Source of the DNA: Chara braunii | Lineage: Eukaryota > Streptophyta > Charophyceae > Charales > Characeae | Assembly: GCA_003427395.1 (NCBI GenBank) | Contig: BFEA01000043.1 | Location: 4,151,471 to 4,182,438 of the forward strand | Length of the DNA stretch: 30,968 nucleotides | Direction of reading: 5' to 3' | Part shown: one piece after another, positions 1 to 10,599 of the stretch | How the letters are laid out: each line of letters starts with the position of its first letter | Numbering within the stretch: position 1 is the first letter of the stretch | Program-made: the position numbers and the translations under genes | The notes under the pieces: model-generated | The model's input: the letters and a program-made list of their open reading frames with translations, nothing else | Databases searched by the model: none | What the model was told of the DNA's origin: nothing

Positions 1-3
1 TGA

Positions 4-33
4 TAGTGGTGCTGATAAGAGCAGACACCACTA
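4..33 (-). other. LINE-A 3'-terminal stem-loop
   Basis: Arms TAGTGGTG (4-11) and CACCACTA (26-33) pair perfectly around the conserved loop region, which reads TCTGCTCTTATCAG on the element strand. The same hairpin ends LINE-B, LINE-C and LINE-D. In stringent-type LINEs a 3' stem-loop is recognised by the element's own reverse transcriptase; that role is inferred here. Confidence 0.7.
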
Positions 34-76
34 CCACCTGGGAAGAGGCTCCATCTATTGGTGGGGAGCTTCACCT

Positions 77-519
77 GCTGGAAAGCAGGTCCAGCGTCCC
101 TTTTAACAGAAATAAGATTTAATTACATGACATTCCTGCCAGCATTGATTGCCCTGGAAACCAGGGGATTAACTGCGCAGGGAGGGGGAGAACCTCTTCA
201 CCCAAAAACAGGGGCCAGATTCTTGCCTATGCACACTAGTTCCTCCCTTCCCCACCCTGATAAACATTTCTTTTGTCCCAAGCCTGCTCCCCTCTTTGCT
301 GGAAAGCGGGTCCAGCGTCCCTTTTAACAGAAATAGGATTTAGTTACATGACACTCCTGCCAGCATTGGTTGCCCTGGAAACCCAGGGGATTAACTACTC
401 AGGGAGGGGGAGAACCTCTTCACCCAGGAACAGGGGTCAGATTCTTGCATATGCACACTAGTTCCTCCCTTCCCCCCCCGATAAACATTTCTTTTGTCCC
501 AAGCCTGCTCCCCTCTTTC
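77..519 (-). repeat. 221-bp tandem duplication in the LINE-A 3' UTR
   Basis: Two near-identical copies lie head to tail (about 77-297 and 298-519). The marker CCAGCGTCCCTTTTAACAG occurs at 91 and again at 312, giving a period of 221 bp. The copies differ by scattered substitutions. LINE-B carries a single homologous segment at about 10140-10290, so the duplication is specific to this copy or subfamily. Confidence 0.9.
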
Positions 520-559
520 CTAAGTTCCCATCCTTGTCTACTCTCCCCCTTTCCTCACC

Positions 560-1522
560 TAACACCCGTACCACCGCAAATCCACCAGGCTATTGGTCGG
601 GGGGGGGAAGGGGCCAGGGAAGTCATCTGCTGTTCTCATGGGAATTGAGGGGTCCACCTTGGTCCACTCGTGAAAGCTCAGCCGATAATCCTTGCTCAAT
701 CTTTCTTCCTCTTGGGTACGTCCTGAGTTTCTTTCCACCCTCCCTAACCCTCCCCCTTCTTTCCCCCCGAGCCATTTTACGCAGAAGTCCTGTACTTTTT
801 GATCTGATTCTTGTTGTGTGTGTATGTGTCAGATCTGGGCTTTGACTTCTTCCCAGCGGGTTGTTACCTCTGTCTGGATTTGTTGCTGTATGCTTTCAGT
901 GAATTCGGGTCCTTCCAGCCTCACCCCTTCCATCTCATACGTACAGCGACGTTTCCAAAGCGCCCATAGCACCGCCCTACGTCCCAGTTGGAACATGTTT
1001 TGGGTGAAGTCATCCACCTGTTCCGCATTCCATGTTTCTAATAGTACATGCTTGCCAATTCCATGGCCAGGGCGTCGTTACTTCTAGCTGATCCCAAATC
1101 CTGTCCCACCAGCGCCAGAGAAGGACCGCTCCTGGACATTGCAGGAAGATATGTTCTATGGTTTCTGGCTTTTTCCTGGATGGGAAAGCATCTAAACAAA
1201 ATTTACACCAGAGCAGGGTCCGCCCACTTTGTTCCAAGGATGTCCTATCTATTAGCCAGTCGTTTGTTGGTAGGCAATGGTGTTCTATCTGCCATTGGAG
1301 GGAGGCCAGTTTTGCTGGTTTCGTCTTGACGAGCTGAAACCATTTTACCCTCCGAAGACATTCCTTGCTAATGTTCAGTTGCTTCATCCATCTAGCCTCC
1401 ACCTGATCCCGTAGATTAGTCATTGGACGGAGTAGTCTGTATGTTGATTTGACTGTTATGCTATGTAATTTTCTGATGCATTTCTTGCCCCTTCCAGAGG
1501 GTGAGGACCATATCCACTCCAT
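560..1522 (-). pseudogene. LINE-A ORF2 C-terminal part (zf-RVT region)
   Basis: C-terminal part of a LINE ORF2 protein. The open segment 1010-1522 includes the connection region (VKSTYRLLRP) and the zf-RVT finger, with a CKFC pair followed by HIFLQC, the usual C-x2-C ... H-x4-C spacing. The next segment, 829-1017, lies in another frame (GRRAVLWALWKRRC) and matches the same region of LINE-C, so one frameshift separates them. From about 830 down to 560 the homology to the LINE-C C-terminus continues without an open frame. The zf-RVT domain follows the reverse transcriptase in plant LINEs and is thought to bind nucleic acid. The protein is broken and not expected to function. Confidence 0.85.
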
Positions 1523-1527
1523 TGGGT

Positions 1528-1962
1528 CTAGCGGCAGTTGAGCGATCGGAGTGCTGCCAGGGCTTCCATCACTATCACAAACAGAAAGGGTGCGATCGGG
1601 TCACCTTGTCGGACTGACCTCTGGAGAGAGATGGCCGGCGCAAGGTTTCCATTGACCATGACCCTAGTTGTGACGTTTTTGTGCAAGATTTCCACCCATC
1701 TCCTGAAATGAGGACCAAAGTTAAGTTTTTCCAGGCACTTGTCTAGAAAGGTCCAGTCAACATGGTCGTAGGTTTTTTCGAAGTCAATGAAAATAATTGC
1801 CGCATTATGCTTAGATTGCCTTGCAAGTTTGATCATTTCATTGACCAGGAGGATGTTGTTCTGAATATTCCTGCCCTTTATGAATCCAGTCTGGTCTGGG
1901 TGGATAATGTCTTTCATTACTTTATCCAAGCGGTTGGCCAGTGTCTTTGTCACCATCTTCAA
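1528..1962 (-). pseudogene. LINE-A reverse transcriptase fragment (fingers/palm)
   Basis: A 144-residue fragment of LINE reverse transcriptase (RVT_1). It shows HPDQTGFIKGRNIQNN, then motif A as FIDFEKTYDHVDW with the catalytic Asp, then motif B as RSVRQGDPIAPFLFV, and runs out just after VIVMEALAAL. Motif C (FADD) and the thumb are absent: the reading jumps at about 1525 directly to sequence that in LINE-B lies roughly 1.4 kb further downstream, which indicates an internal deletion. The first residues match KALANR of LINE-B at the truncated 5' end. Non-functional remnant. Confidence 0.9.
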
Positions 1963-1965
1963 TGG

Positions 1966-2150
1966 CTAGTTGTGCGGAGTCACAAAAACGAGTTTTTGTT
2001 GCACCATGGGCCAAGATACAGTTTGCAATTGCACTTCGGGCACCGTACCTGGCCAGAAAGCTGGGTTGTATACATTGCCCGAGCTGCAATTGCAAACTGT
2101 ATCTTGGCCCATAGTGCAATTATAACTCAATTTTGTGACTCCCGCCTAGT
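1966..2150. mobile_element. Foldback MITE-like element, copy 1
   Basis: A long imperfect inverted repeat. The left arm (about 1966-2042) and right arm (about 2077-2150) are 70-75 bp each around a loop of about 35 bp. Both arms contain GGGCCAAGATACAGTTTGCA and end with GAGTCACAAAA. No coding capacity. CTAG occurs at both ends and may be a target duplication, but this is uncertain. Related elements lie at 10433-10590 and about 10600-10800. A non-autonomous DNA transposon is the simplest reading; a transcript would fold into a long hairpin. Confidence 0.7.
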
Positions 2151-2270
2151 CCCCCCCCCAAAAAAAAAAGGATTGGGATCTGCTCCCCTTTATGCTGAGA
2201 GATTACTGCAGACTGATTCTAAACCTGCTTCCTGCTTGAGCATTGTTGTCATCTTTGCTTTCTGTTCATC

Positions 2271-2434
2271 GGGCCGGACCCTGTCTGTCACTGATGCCCT
2301 CGCCTTCTGAGCACCCATATCTGGCTGTTGCACGCATTGGACCGACCTTTAGGGGCCGGACCCTGTCTGTCACTGATGCCCTCGCCTTCTGAGCACCCAT
2401 ATCTGGCTGTTGCACGCATTGGACCGACCTTTAG
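2271..2434. repeat. Perfect 82-bp tandem duplication
   Basis: Unit 1 (2271-2352) starts GGGCCGGACCCTGTCTGTCA and is repeated without visible change at 2353-2434. The identity suggests a recent duplication, or an assembly artefact. A poly(G) run follows at about 2450-2462. Confidence 0.9.
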
Positions 2435-4860
2435 GGAGGGGTATTGGGTGGGGGGGGGGGGGAGGGCAGGGAGGGGGGAGATCGATTGTTTTGGGGGTGG
2501 TCGAGGGAGTTGAGGATGGTGCTACTGGGCTTGGTGGAGCTTCATCCGACTGGGCAGTCTATGTGCCTCCCCTCCGGACACCTTCTCCTACAAACATTAG
2601 ATGTACATGCTTAATGCTAATCGGGGGAGACAAAGGTCTATCTCTACATGGTGCGAGCCAAGTATGCCCCAGTAGGTACATGAGGCCAATGAAAATTGAA
2701 TGGAAGACCTCCTGAAGAAGTTCACGTTGGCAAGATGCGTTTTTTTTTGGGGGGGGAGTAACTTCAGTAGAGTCAACAAAAAAAAGGAGTTAGCTCCCAC
2801 CACTGTTCTTTAAGAAGAAAGGGTGGGGATATATAGCGCGAGCCATTCGCTCAGCTGTGATGTGGACAATCTGGGAGGATCGAAATATGATTCTCTCCAA
2901 GGGAGAATGGTCAACAAACAATACTATCAAGGTCCCATTTGCCTCCAAACCCCCATCCTTTGTCCTCGTCCAATGACCCCCCTCCCCCCCTCTCTCTCAG
3001 CATCCCGGCAGCCAGTGGCGGAAGAGATGAGAGGCAGACCAGACTCTGCCTGGGGCCGGACATAAATCCCGCTCACTGCACACAGCAAGTCTACGACTGG
3101 AGGCGGGGCCAAAATCCTGGCTAAGGCCTTGGGGCAAACAGGAGTGAATACAACAGGGAGGAAGGTGGGCTTGGGACTGGAAGTGCGGGGCGGGAACGGG
3201 TGAGTGAAAAGTCAGACTGGGGTTTAGGGTTTAAAGAGTTTAAGGATTAAAAATGGGTTAACAGCTAAAGAGACGAGGACCACAGCGACACCGAAGGATG
3301 ACCAGCAACGGGAAAAAAAAGAGGGGGCAAGGGGAAAGGGGAAAGGAGGCACACCGACCCGGGTCACGATCTGGGGGAGAAAGAGTGCGGATGGAGGCCT
3401 GTGCATTGCAGCGGCGGCAGCTCACCATAAGATACAGATAGCTGAACCAGGTGGCGATGGCGATAAATGGGGATCGGCTGGACTGCTAGTCTACAACAGC
3501 GGGCAATTGTATCATGTTTCGTCCCACGTGGTGATGCGAGCCCCGCTGGGCGAATGACTGCATTCGATACTGGATAATCGTCCTAAAGCCAGAGTAGGCA
3601 TTACCAGGTCCTGCACTGTATGTCCCCAGTCATCTCTGTTATACAAGTTCCACACACACTAGGCTTTTGTCAGTTTCTAGCTTTTAAAGGCTATTTCTGT
3701 TCACCTGGGCCAGAGGTTGTCAGCTGGCGGCAGTCACAACGGAGGGGAGAACCGTTATCTCACCATGGCTGTGCTCAGTTGAATAGGTAGGTCACTGGGG
3801 AACTTGTAGAGGATGTTGGAGTTAGCTCCCCACCTCTCTCTCGATGGGGGTTGGGGATATAGGCCGCAGGAGGCCAAAGGCCCTGAGTCTCTTACAGGGT
3901 AGTTGGAGAGAGGTAGAGTAGAAATCCTGTGCCGAATCAGGTCCGGGGAAGTCGTGCAGTAGACTCCGAGTTTCTGGGACGTAGGGGACATAGGGGACTG
4001 GTGGGTAAGTAGAGAGGGAGAAAGAGAGCATAAGGGAGTGTTAACTCTGGCTATCATCTTTGCCTATTTTCTTTTCTTTCTTTATTTTATTTTTTTTATT
4101 ATTATTTTTTTTAATAAAGTCCAAGGTGTTGTAGAGGCTAGTCACTGAGTGCACAGTGATCACTTGGAGCTGTGAGCCACAGGTGTCCAGGAATATGAGA
4201 CCACCTCCCATCCCATCCTCACGTCAATACTCCTAGCACACCCCCTATACCACTATCCTACCTAAGTGTGACCAGCACTCAGGACCATTGTCCTACCATT
4301 GGGTAGGCAACTTGGACCGAACAGCAGTGATAGGCACCAGGGCTGATAAGCTGCCCAGCCCTGGTGGAAGCGGAATCGGGCGAACCTTGTCGAACGGGAA
4401 GTTCGGACGCCAGCCCCAAACAATCTACCACAGGTCCCAATATATGGCCACCAGACATTTCTATCCGGATGTCAGTAGGAACTGCACCCAATGACACCCT
4501 ATCCAACCAACCTGAACCTACTGCAGATACTAGACCCTTATCCAGTGACTAGACCCCCCCAGCCTTGTGTATGTAGCCCATAGGTGATATGTAGTTCTAT
4601 GTTATGTCCGAAGGCTATATATATGTGTATTCTTTAATTGTTTTCTTGAGGGATGGTAGGATTTGGTTTTCCTTTTTGTTGTGTTACTCGGGTACTGGTG
4701 GTCGTGTCAAAAGCGAAACTGGGTAAGGCTCCCAGCACCGACCATATTGTGGGGTGCCGGCCCTGTTTCTTTCCTTAATGCGTAATGAATGTGTCTTCTG
4801 TGAGGATCTGGGTCCTCGGCAGGCCTAAGGGCCCCCTGCTGCTCATGTGCCCGCCCTAAG
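2435..4860. other. Unassigned DNA, no supported gene
   Basis: No open frame here shows a recognisable domain. There are G-rich tracts (about 2445-2480), purine-rich runs (about 3310-3350), a T-rich low-complexity stretch (about 4060-4122) and a short ATATAT stretch near 4620. The only long frames are small, compositionally biased and without homology that I can recognise. Old decayed repeats are possible. Confidence 0.5.
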
Positions 4861-5796
4861 TGAAGGCGGGCCTAACAAATCACGAGAGGCCCTCGGTTGT
4901 CAAATTCGTATTTGGGGTCCAGGCCGTTTCCTCGCGCCAGTTGGTTGAGGAAAACACAGGCCGAGCAGTGAGACTTTCGACGGCGTTCCAGGCCTTTCCA
5001 AAATGATGCAGGCCCTAGACGAATGGCAGCCTCGTACACAGACAGTTGGGAGGCCCAACCGAATGAGGCCCAGTAGCTGCAAGAGAGGCGCAGCATCCTG
5101 GGGCCTACCGGAAGCTTCTGGGCCCAGGCCAGTCCAGCCAGGCTGCCGAATCGAGGCAGGCTCTTTCCATATACGAAAGAGCTCGCTGCCTGGCCAGGCA
5201 TTCGGGCACTCGCATGCTCGTGGCAGCGCTGCTGGAGCTGAAGCTCGTAGGCTGCTGCTAGCGCTGAGAGGCGAAGTGCAAGCACGTGCGGTCGTGCAAG
5301 GAGGAGGGCGCTGCTGAGAGCAGCGCCATACCCAGCCTCCATAGCTGGCGGGCTTGGATGTACAGTGAGGGCAGGGGTGGTCTTCGGGTTTCAAGAGGGA
5401 AGACGTGGGAGTAAGACGAGGGAGAGAGAGAGAGAAGGATGATGATGATGATGTGAGGGCACATACCTGGTATTGGCGATGGTCTGCATGGGCGACATCT
5501 TCAAGTACTTCGGAGGCTGCTGACGTCAACAGTTGCATTGTCGATTAGTAGGCTAGTAGTAGTTGTGTAGGCAGTAAGCTGGGCGCCGAGCGCCAAGTAC
5601 GGAGATAGGGACTGGATACATACATTGGTTTTCAGTGCTACGATTCTCCATTGGTGTCATATTGGTGCAATGCTGCTTTCTGAACACCGTGATACGATCT
5701 GACTCTCAATATGATTGTGCAATCTGAATATTGTCATCTCGCTATTGCTCATTTTCCTTGCACTTCTTTGGGGAAAAAAAAAAAGAAAAAAAAAAG
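4861..5796. other. GC-rich unassigned region with a weak minus-strand exon candidate
   Basis: An open frame of 212 codons on the minus strand (5538 to 4900) is rich in Ser, Pro, Ala and Arg and resembles no family I know. Its first 24 codons (MQLLTSAASEVLEDVAHADH then RQYQ) have a normal composition and end at CAG|GTATGT, a good splice-donor match, followed by ATG repeats and a pyrimidine tract. This could be a first coding exon, with the rest intron. A GATGAT repeat and a GA tract lie at about 5425-5455. An A-rich run at 5774-5795 abuts the 5' end of LINE-B. Confidence 0.25.
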
Positions 5797-6545
5797 GAGT
5801 TACAACTCGAAGTGGTAAGCATCCTAAATGTATATGCCCCCAATGAACCGATGGCGCGTCAAACCTTCTTCAAATCCCTTAAACCCAGGCTACCGGTAGG
5901 CATTCCCACGCTTCTGGTAGGGGACTTTAATGCAGCGCCGGACCGATGGCTGGACAAATGGAAAATCCCCACTCCTTGCCCGATTTATGTTGAGAACGAC
6001 GAGAGGCTTATTGCGGAACTGTCTCAATCCCTCAACCTCTTCGATACCTTTCGCAGGCAATTCCCCGTAGACCGTCGATTCACCTGTTTCCGTAAGAACA
6101 GCACAGAAAAACATCTAAATCCCGAATAGACCTAATACTTATTTCAGAGGAATTTCAAGGGGCTCTTCAGTTAGTTGAGATCTTGCAGCCCCTACCCGGG
6201 TCTGGATCATGCAATGTGCGTAGCGATCCTTTTCTTCAGAAAAAAACGGATCGGGGTAGTGGGTTCTACAAGCTAAACACCTCCCTCCTGACTATCAATC
6301 GCTTCAGGACCTACCTCGAGGAGGTATGGTCCTTCTGGCAGGAACAAAAATGCCAATTCCAAGACCAAACGGTATGGTTCAACAACGGCTTGGCTTTCCT
6401 GGGCCGCAAGTGCAATGAATACTCAAAACTCCTCACGACATGGCGCCACACCGAAGAATCAAACCTACAGCATCAACTGCTACACATGCAACTGCAGGAA
6501 ACTGAGTCAGAGGACCACCAAGAGGAACTAGCCAGAACCATCTAG
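5797..6545 (+). pseudogene. LINE-B endonuclease remnant and linker
   Basis: C-terminal two thirds of an APE-type endonuclease. Visible motifs are VVSILNVYAPN, then LLVGDFNAAPDRWLDKW (the D-x-N catalytic motif), then NLFDTFRR. The frame ends at 6127-6129 just before the region corresponding to SRIDFIL in LINE-C. After a frame change the linker continues at 6183-6545 (LAFLGRKCNEYSKLL) to a TAG at 6543-6545. The N-terminal catalytic Asn and Glu motifs are lost through 5' truncation, so no nicking activity is expected. The domain normally cuts the target strand to prime reverse transcription. Confidence 0.85.
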
Positions 6546-8460
6546 GCTATAGAGGCCCGTCTTGTAGACTATATGGAATATAGATGGCAAGGCATGCGGA
6601 TTCGAGGCAGACTCTCCAAACACAATATGGAAGGGGCCATGGATGCAAGGTTTTTTGCCATGGTCAAGGCGAAGTCAGGAAGAACGGTAATTGAAGCTTT
6701 GGAGGACCCCAAAGAGAAGCAAGTTCCTCTGCACACGTCCACAACCGCCTGCACAAAAATAGCAAGGGAGTTCTATCAAACCCTATTCACATTAGAGTGT
6801 GGGAATCAGCCGACCCCTCAGAGAACGAAGGAGATCGACGATTTCCTACGAGTGTTCAATAGAACTCTTACGGAATAGCAAAGAGATACTTTAGATAAAC
6901 CCCTATCAAAGGAGGAAGTATGAACAACATTAACACAAATGGAAGACGAAAAAACTCCGGGTATAGATGGTCTACCCAAAGAATTTTGGGTGTCAATGTG
7001 ACCAACCATATCACTAGACCTCATGGAATATTACCAGGAGGTGTGGGCTTCAGGGCAAACCGGGGAGTTGGTGGGGCAAGGAGTGCTGACACTCCTATAT
7101 AAAAAAGGGGACAAAACTAATATAAAAAATTACAGGCCAATCACCCTGCTTACGGTAGTCTACAAGATGATGGCAAAAGCATTGGCCAATCGTATGGCCC
7201 CAATAATGTCGGGCATCATCCACCCAGACCAAATGGGTTTTAGACAAGGCAGGAACATCCAAGATAACATCCTCTTAGTAAACGAGATGATTAAACTATC
7301 CAGGCAATCCAAAAATAATGCAGCAATCATCTTCATTAACTTCGAAAAAGCGTACGATCACGTGGATTGGGTTTTTCTCAATAAGTGTCTGGAAAAGCTC
7401 AACTTTGGACCGGACTTTAGGCGATGGATAAAGATTCTGCATTCTAGTGCAACAACCAGGGTCTTGGTAAATGGCAACCTGGCCCCCCCCATCAACCTTC
7501 AAAGATCGGTCAGACGGGGGACCCCAGAGCCCTTTACCTTTTTGTAATAATCATGGAAGCACTGGCTACTAATCTGAGAACTCACAAGGATATCAGAAGA
7601 ATCCAAGTAACTGCAATCCCCACGGAAGCTATCCCTGTCTGCTCATTGTTTGTGGACGACTTGACCCTAATGGTAGACGCCTCCAAGGAATCAATGGAGG
7701 AGGTGCAACATATGATAGACCGATTCTGCAGACTGTCAGACATGAGAGTAAACTGGGGAAACAAAACCCAAGGGTGGTGGATCCACCATCAGGGAGTGAG
7801 ACCTCCAGAACAACCCAAACTGAAATGGTTCCCAAAGGAAGCACCTATCAGAGTGCTGGGAATATCAATGACGGCGGAGGGTAGGCCATCCATCAACAAC
7901 GAATGGCTAACAGACCCGCCTCTCGTAAAAATGGCACTCTGGAAAAATAAACATACCTCGGTGTTTGGACGCTCCCTCATAATCAATAATGTAATGTTGG
8001 CGTCGCTATGATACAAGTCAGCAATCTGGGCATTGGACAAGCATGCCCTGCGTCCTCTAAAGCGGCAGATAACAACCTTCCTGTGGAGGGGTGACCACGA
8101 AAAACATAACGTGATTAATCGAGTGGCATGAAATTCAATAATCCAGCCTAAAACCAAAAGGGGTCTTGGCATCATTGACCCACTGGCACAGACCAAGGCA
8201 CTCGCAATACAATGGATTAAACGCCTGATTTTTAATCTTGATATCCCCTGGAAAGGGCTAACCCTAGAACAGATATCTCGACTGACACCCCAAACATTGG
8301 AAGGGAGTGACCCGAGGATGTGGCTGGAAAACAGGGATTGACCCATCCCAAGAACAAATCAGGTGCAACAGGACTCCAACCAACACAACCCCAGACAAGC
8401 AGCAAGGGCGGATCTGCGCAATGACCCGTTCTGGCCCTCCATCCTTAAAACATGGAGGAG
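6546..8460 (+). pseudogene. LINE-B reverse transcriptase (broken)
   Basis: RT-preceding region (6573-6878, RWQGMRIRGRLSKHNMEGA) and RT core (6920-8011). RT motifs include KTPGIDGLPKEFW, YRPITLLTVVYK, HPDQMGFRQGRNIQDN, motif A, a damaged motif B and motif C as SLFVDDLTLMVDAS. Motif A reads FINFEKAYDHVDW: the catalytic Asp, present in LINE-A, -C and -D, is Asn here. Motif B is frameshifted (RRGTPEP instead of RQGDPxxP). Stops occur at 6876-6878, at 6920 (TGA) and near 7005, with a frame change at about 7545. RVLGISMTAEGRP and the following thumb are recognisable to about 8460. Both the lost Asp and the stops rule out activity. Confidence 0.9.
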
Positions 8461-10099
8461 CCTCCCTCTGCCGGACAAAAATGCACCGAACAGATGAGAA
8501 GAAGTAGCGAGGCGACCCCTTTTTGGCAACAGATTGGTGGTAGACTCAAGGGGACAAACACTCCATTGCATGGACTCTCCTTGGCGAGGATGGGTCAAAC
8601 GAGGGATAAAGAGAGTAAAAGACATATAAGACACGGAGAAAAAGGACTGGATAGGTCCCGACCAGCTAAGGGAGCGACTAAGGTACTGCCACCGGCCACA
8701 GGAAGCCCTAGAGGCGATTGTGGAAAGGATCCCCCTACATTGGTGGAGAATCCTCCACAAAGGCCCTACCCTGCAAGAATCAGACTGGGTGGCAGTGAGG
8801 GGGAGACAAAGAGAAATAGGCAGGGTGGGCGGCTGCTCTCCGGATGGAACAGTGGCAGTAAACATCTTCCAAGTACGACAGGACAACACAATCCAAAAAA
8901 GCAATCAGGATGCAACCTTCGAATGTCACAAAGAAAGACTGTTCAGAATCAGAGTGCTCGAGGAAAATGAACACTACATATCCTTCCAATCGGGCTCTCC
9001 GATCCATCATCTGGCTTTGGACCCGCTGGATTGGACACGGACAACCCATGTTGGGAAAGGAAGGAAACACACTAGGACATTACACGGCCTATCAATCAAG
9101 TCGACCTACAGGCTGCTGAGACCGACAATCAACCTCAAGGATCACGTAGAGGAACGCCGGAGGAACCACCTAAACGTCAGCAAGGAAGAGCTAAGACCAA
9201 TTAAGTGGTTCAAGATGGCCAAAGCGAGACCAGCCAAAATCGCCTCACTCCAATGGCAGCTTGAACATCGCTGTTTACCGACCAGCAACTGGCTGATAGA
9301 CAGAACATCCCTGGAACAGAGAGGAAACGCCCTTCCCTGGTGTAGGTTGTGCATTAACTCGTTCCCGTCCAGGAAACGACCAGAGACAATTGAGCACATC
9401 TTTTCACAATGTCCAAATGCGCTCTGGCTGTGGAGATGGTGGGACAAAATTTGGGAACAACTAGAAACAAAACACCCGTGGCCTTGGGATTGGAGGGCGA
9501 TACTGTTTGATATTTGGCCTAAACCCCACATCGACCAACACAATGAGTTTACAGACAATATGTTCAAAATAGGACGAAGGGCGGTTCTCTCGGCACTCTA
9601 GAGACGGCGTTGTACCTTTGAAATGGAGGGAGCCAGATTAGAAGGGCCTGAGCTCACAGAAAGTATACAACACCAGATTCAAACAGAAATTGTTGTGAAA
9701 TGGGAGGAGGTCAAAACACGGATCAGACTCTTGGACACGCAAAAAGACATCCAACAAAAAATAAAGGAATTCAGCTCAAACTGGCTTGGGGGACCCGATG
9801 GGGGGAAGATAGGGAAGGTAGAATGGAAAGGGGGACTTTTGGAATCAGGGGAAGACCAGGGGAGAACGGAGATAGTAAGAGACTGTCGATTGAGCTTCTA
9901 CGAATGGACCAAGGTTGATGCGGCCATCCCCCTAAAACCCCCGGATGAATTCCCTGATTCCCCCCCCCCCCTCAAACTGCCTGGTGGAAATGATGTGGTA
10001 TGGTGGATAAGGGGGAGAGGAGGAGGGTGTAGGAAGAAGGGAGAGAGGAAAGAGAGATCTATCTTGGAAGACGGGAGCGGGCAGGGGTTGGGGAACTAG
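8461..10099 (+). pseudogene. LINE-B C-terminal region with zf-RVT finger
   Basis: The longest open piece is 8720-9601 (293 codons): WWRILHKGPTLQESDWV, then YQSSRPTGC/KSTYRLLRP, then SLQWQLEHRCLPTSNWLIDR, then the zf-RVT finger CRLC ... HIFSQCP, then WLWRWWDKIW. It stops at TAG (9599-9601), where LINE-A and LINE-C have Trp in ALWxRRC, so the stop is a TGG-to-TAG change. The frame resumes at 9623 and runs to 10099 with the C-terminal tail (MEGARLEGPELTESIQ, then LSFYEWTKVDAAIPLKPP). The earlier stretch 8461-8720 is decayed. Confidence 0.88.
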
Positions 10100-10437
10100 T
10101 GTACAACAGCAGCAGATATGGCGCTGAGCACAAGGTGAAGAGGTTCTCCGACACCCTGCTCAGCCAATCCCTTGATCCCCAGGGCAATCAATGCTGGCAG
10201 GGATCACTAGGCTCTCATGTTAGTCAGACTATCATCATTCTCAGTTCATTCTCAGTTCATTGTACAGGGACGCTGGACCCTTTTTCCAGCAGGTGTTGCT
10301 CCCCACCAATAGATGGAGCCTCCCCGACGGTGCTAGCGGTGTCTGCTCTTATCAGCACCTCTAGCAACCGAGCGGGTTGTTTCCAAAACAAAACAAAAAA
10401 TAAAAAAATAAATAAATAAATAAATAAAAAACAAAAA
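10100..10437 (+). other. LINE-B 3' UTR, terminal stem-loop and A-rich tail
   Basis: The 3' UTR (about 10140-10290) is homologous to the duplicated LINE-A 3' UTR. It is followed by the shared block GGGACGCTGGACCC ... CCACCAATAGATGGAG (10266-10318) and the terminal stem-loop. The stem-loop arms are GGTGCTAGCGGTG (10329-10341) and CACCTCTAGCAACC (10356-10369), with loop region TCTGCTCTTATCAG. The tail at 10384-10437 is A-rich with AAAT repeats, as expected at the 3' end of a LINE insertion. Confidence 0.85.
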
Positions 10438-10590
10438 CAATTGCACTATGGGGCAATATACAGTTTGCAATTGCACTTCGGGCACCCTACCTCGCCAAAA
10501 AGTTGGGTTGTATACATTGCCCAAACTGCACTTCAAAACTGTATCTTGGCCCATAGTGCAATTATAACTCATTTTTGTGACTCCCGCCTA
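10433..10590. mobile_element. Foldback MITE-like element, copy 2
   Basis: Inverted repeat related to 1966-2150. Left arm is at about 10433-10486 and right arm at about 10514-10590, sharing CAGTTTGCAATTGCACTTCGGGC and ending GTGACTCCCGCCTAG on the right. The left end is shorter and merges with the LINE-B tail, so LINE-B may have inserted at or into its left end. No coding capacity. Confidence 0.65.
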
Positions 10591-10599
10591 GTTTCCCCT

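Larger units (their letters stand above)
1..1965 (-). mobile_element. LINE-A: 5'-truncated, internally deleted L1-type LINE
   Basis: A non-LTR retrotransposon fragment on the minus strand. Reading from 1965 down, it holds part of the reverse transcriptase, an internal deletion near 1525, the zf-RVT zinc-finger segment, a decayed C-terminus (about 560-1010) and the 3' UTR. The 3' UTR reaches the window edge and includes the terminal hairpin shared with the other LINEs here. The truncated 5' end meets a foldback element at about 1966. 5' truncation is the usual outcome of target-primed reverse transcription. The family is assigned from protein motifs and from close similarity to LINE-B and LINE-C in this window. 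The 3' end may extend beyond the window. Confidence 0.9.
5797..10437 (+). mobile_element. LINE-B: 5'-truncated L1-type LINE with 3' UTR and tail
   Basis: Plus-strand LINE beginning inside the endonuclease domain at about 5797 (just after an A-rich run) and continuing through RT, zf-RVT, a C-terminal region, a 3' UTR (about 10100-10375) and an A-rich tail with AAAT repeats (about 10384-10437). ORF1 and the start of ORF2 are missing. It is clearly related to LINE-A and LINE-C: the 3' UTR and hairpin match, and the proteins align through their length. Multiple stops and frame changes make it a dead copy. I found no clear target-site duplication; the 3' tail merges into a foldback element. Confidence 0.92.

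Noticed and set aside
3219-3234. GGGTTTAGGGTTTA, resembling plant telomere repeats
   Set aside because: Only two units, in an internal position; chance is sufficient.
4900-5538. 212-codon minus-strand open frame as a protein gene
   Set aside because: Composition is Ser/Pro/Ala-biased, overlapping frames in the same region are equally open because of high GC, and no domain is recognisable. Only its first 24 codons are kept as a weak exon candidate.
5760-10460. Target-site duplication for LINE-B (similar words TTGCACTTCTTTGGGG and TTGCACTATGGGG)
   Set aside because: The match is imperfect and the right copy belongs to the foldback element, so it cannot be separated from chance.
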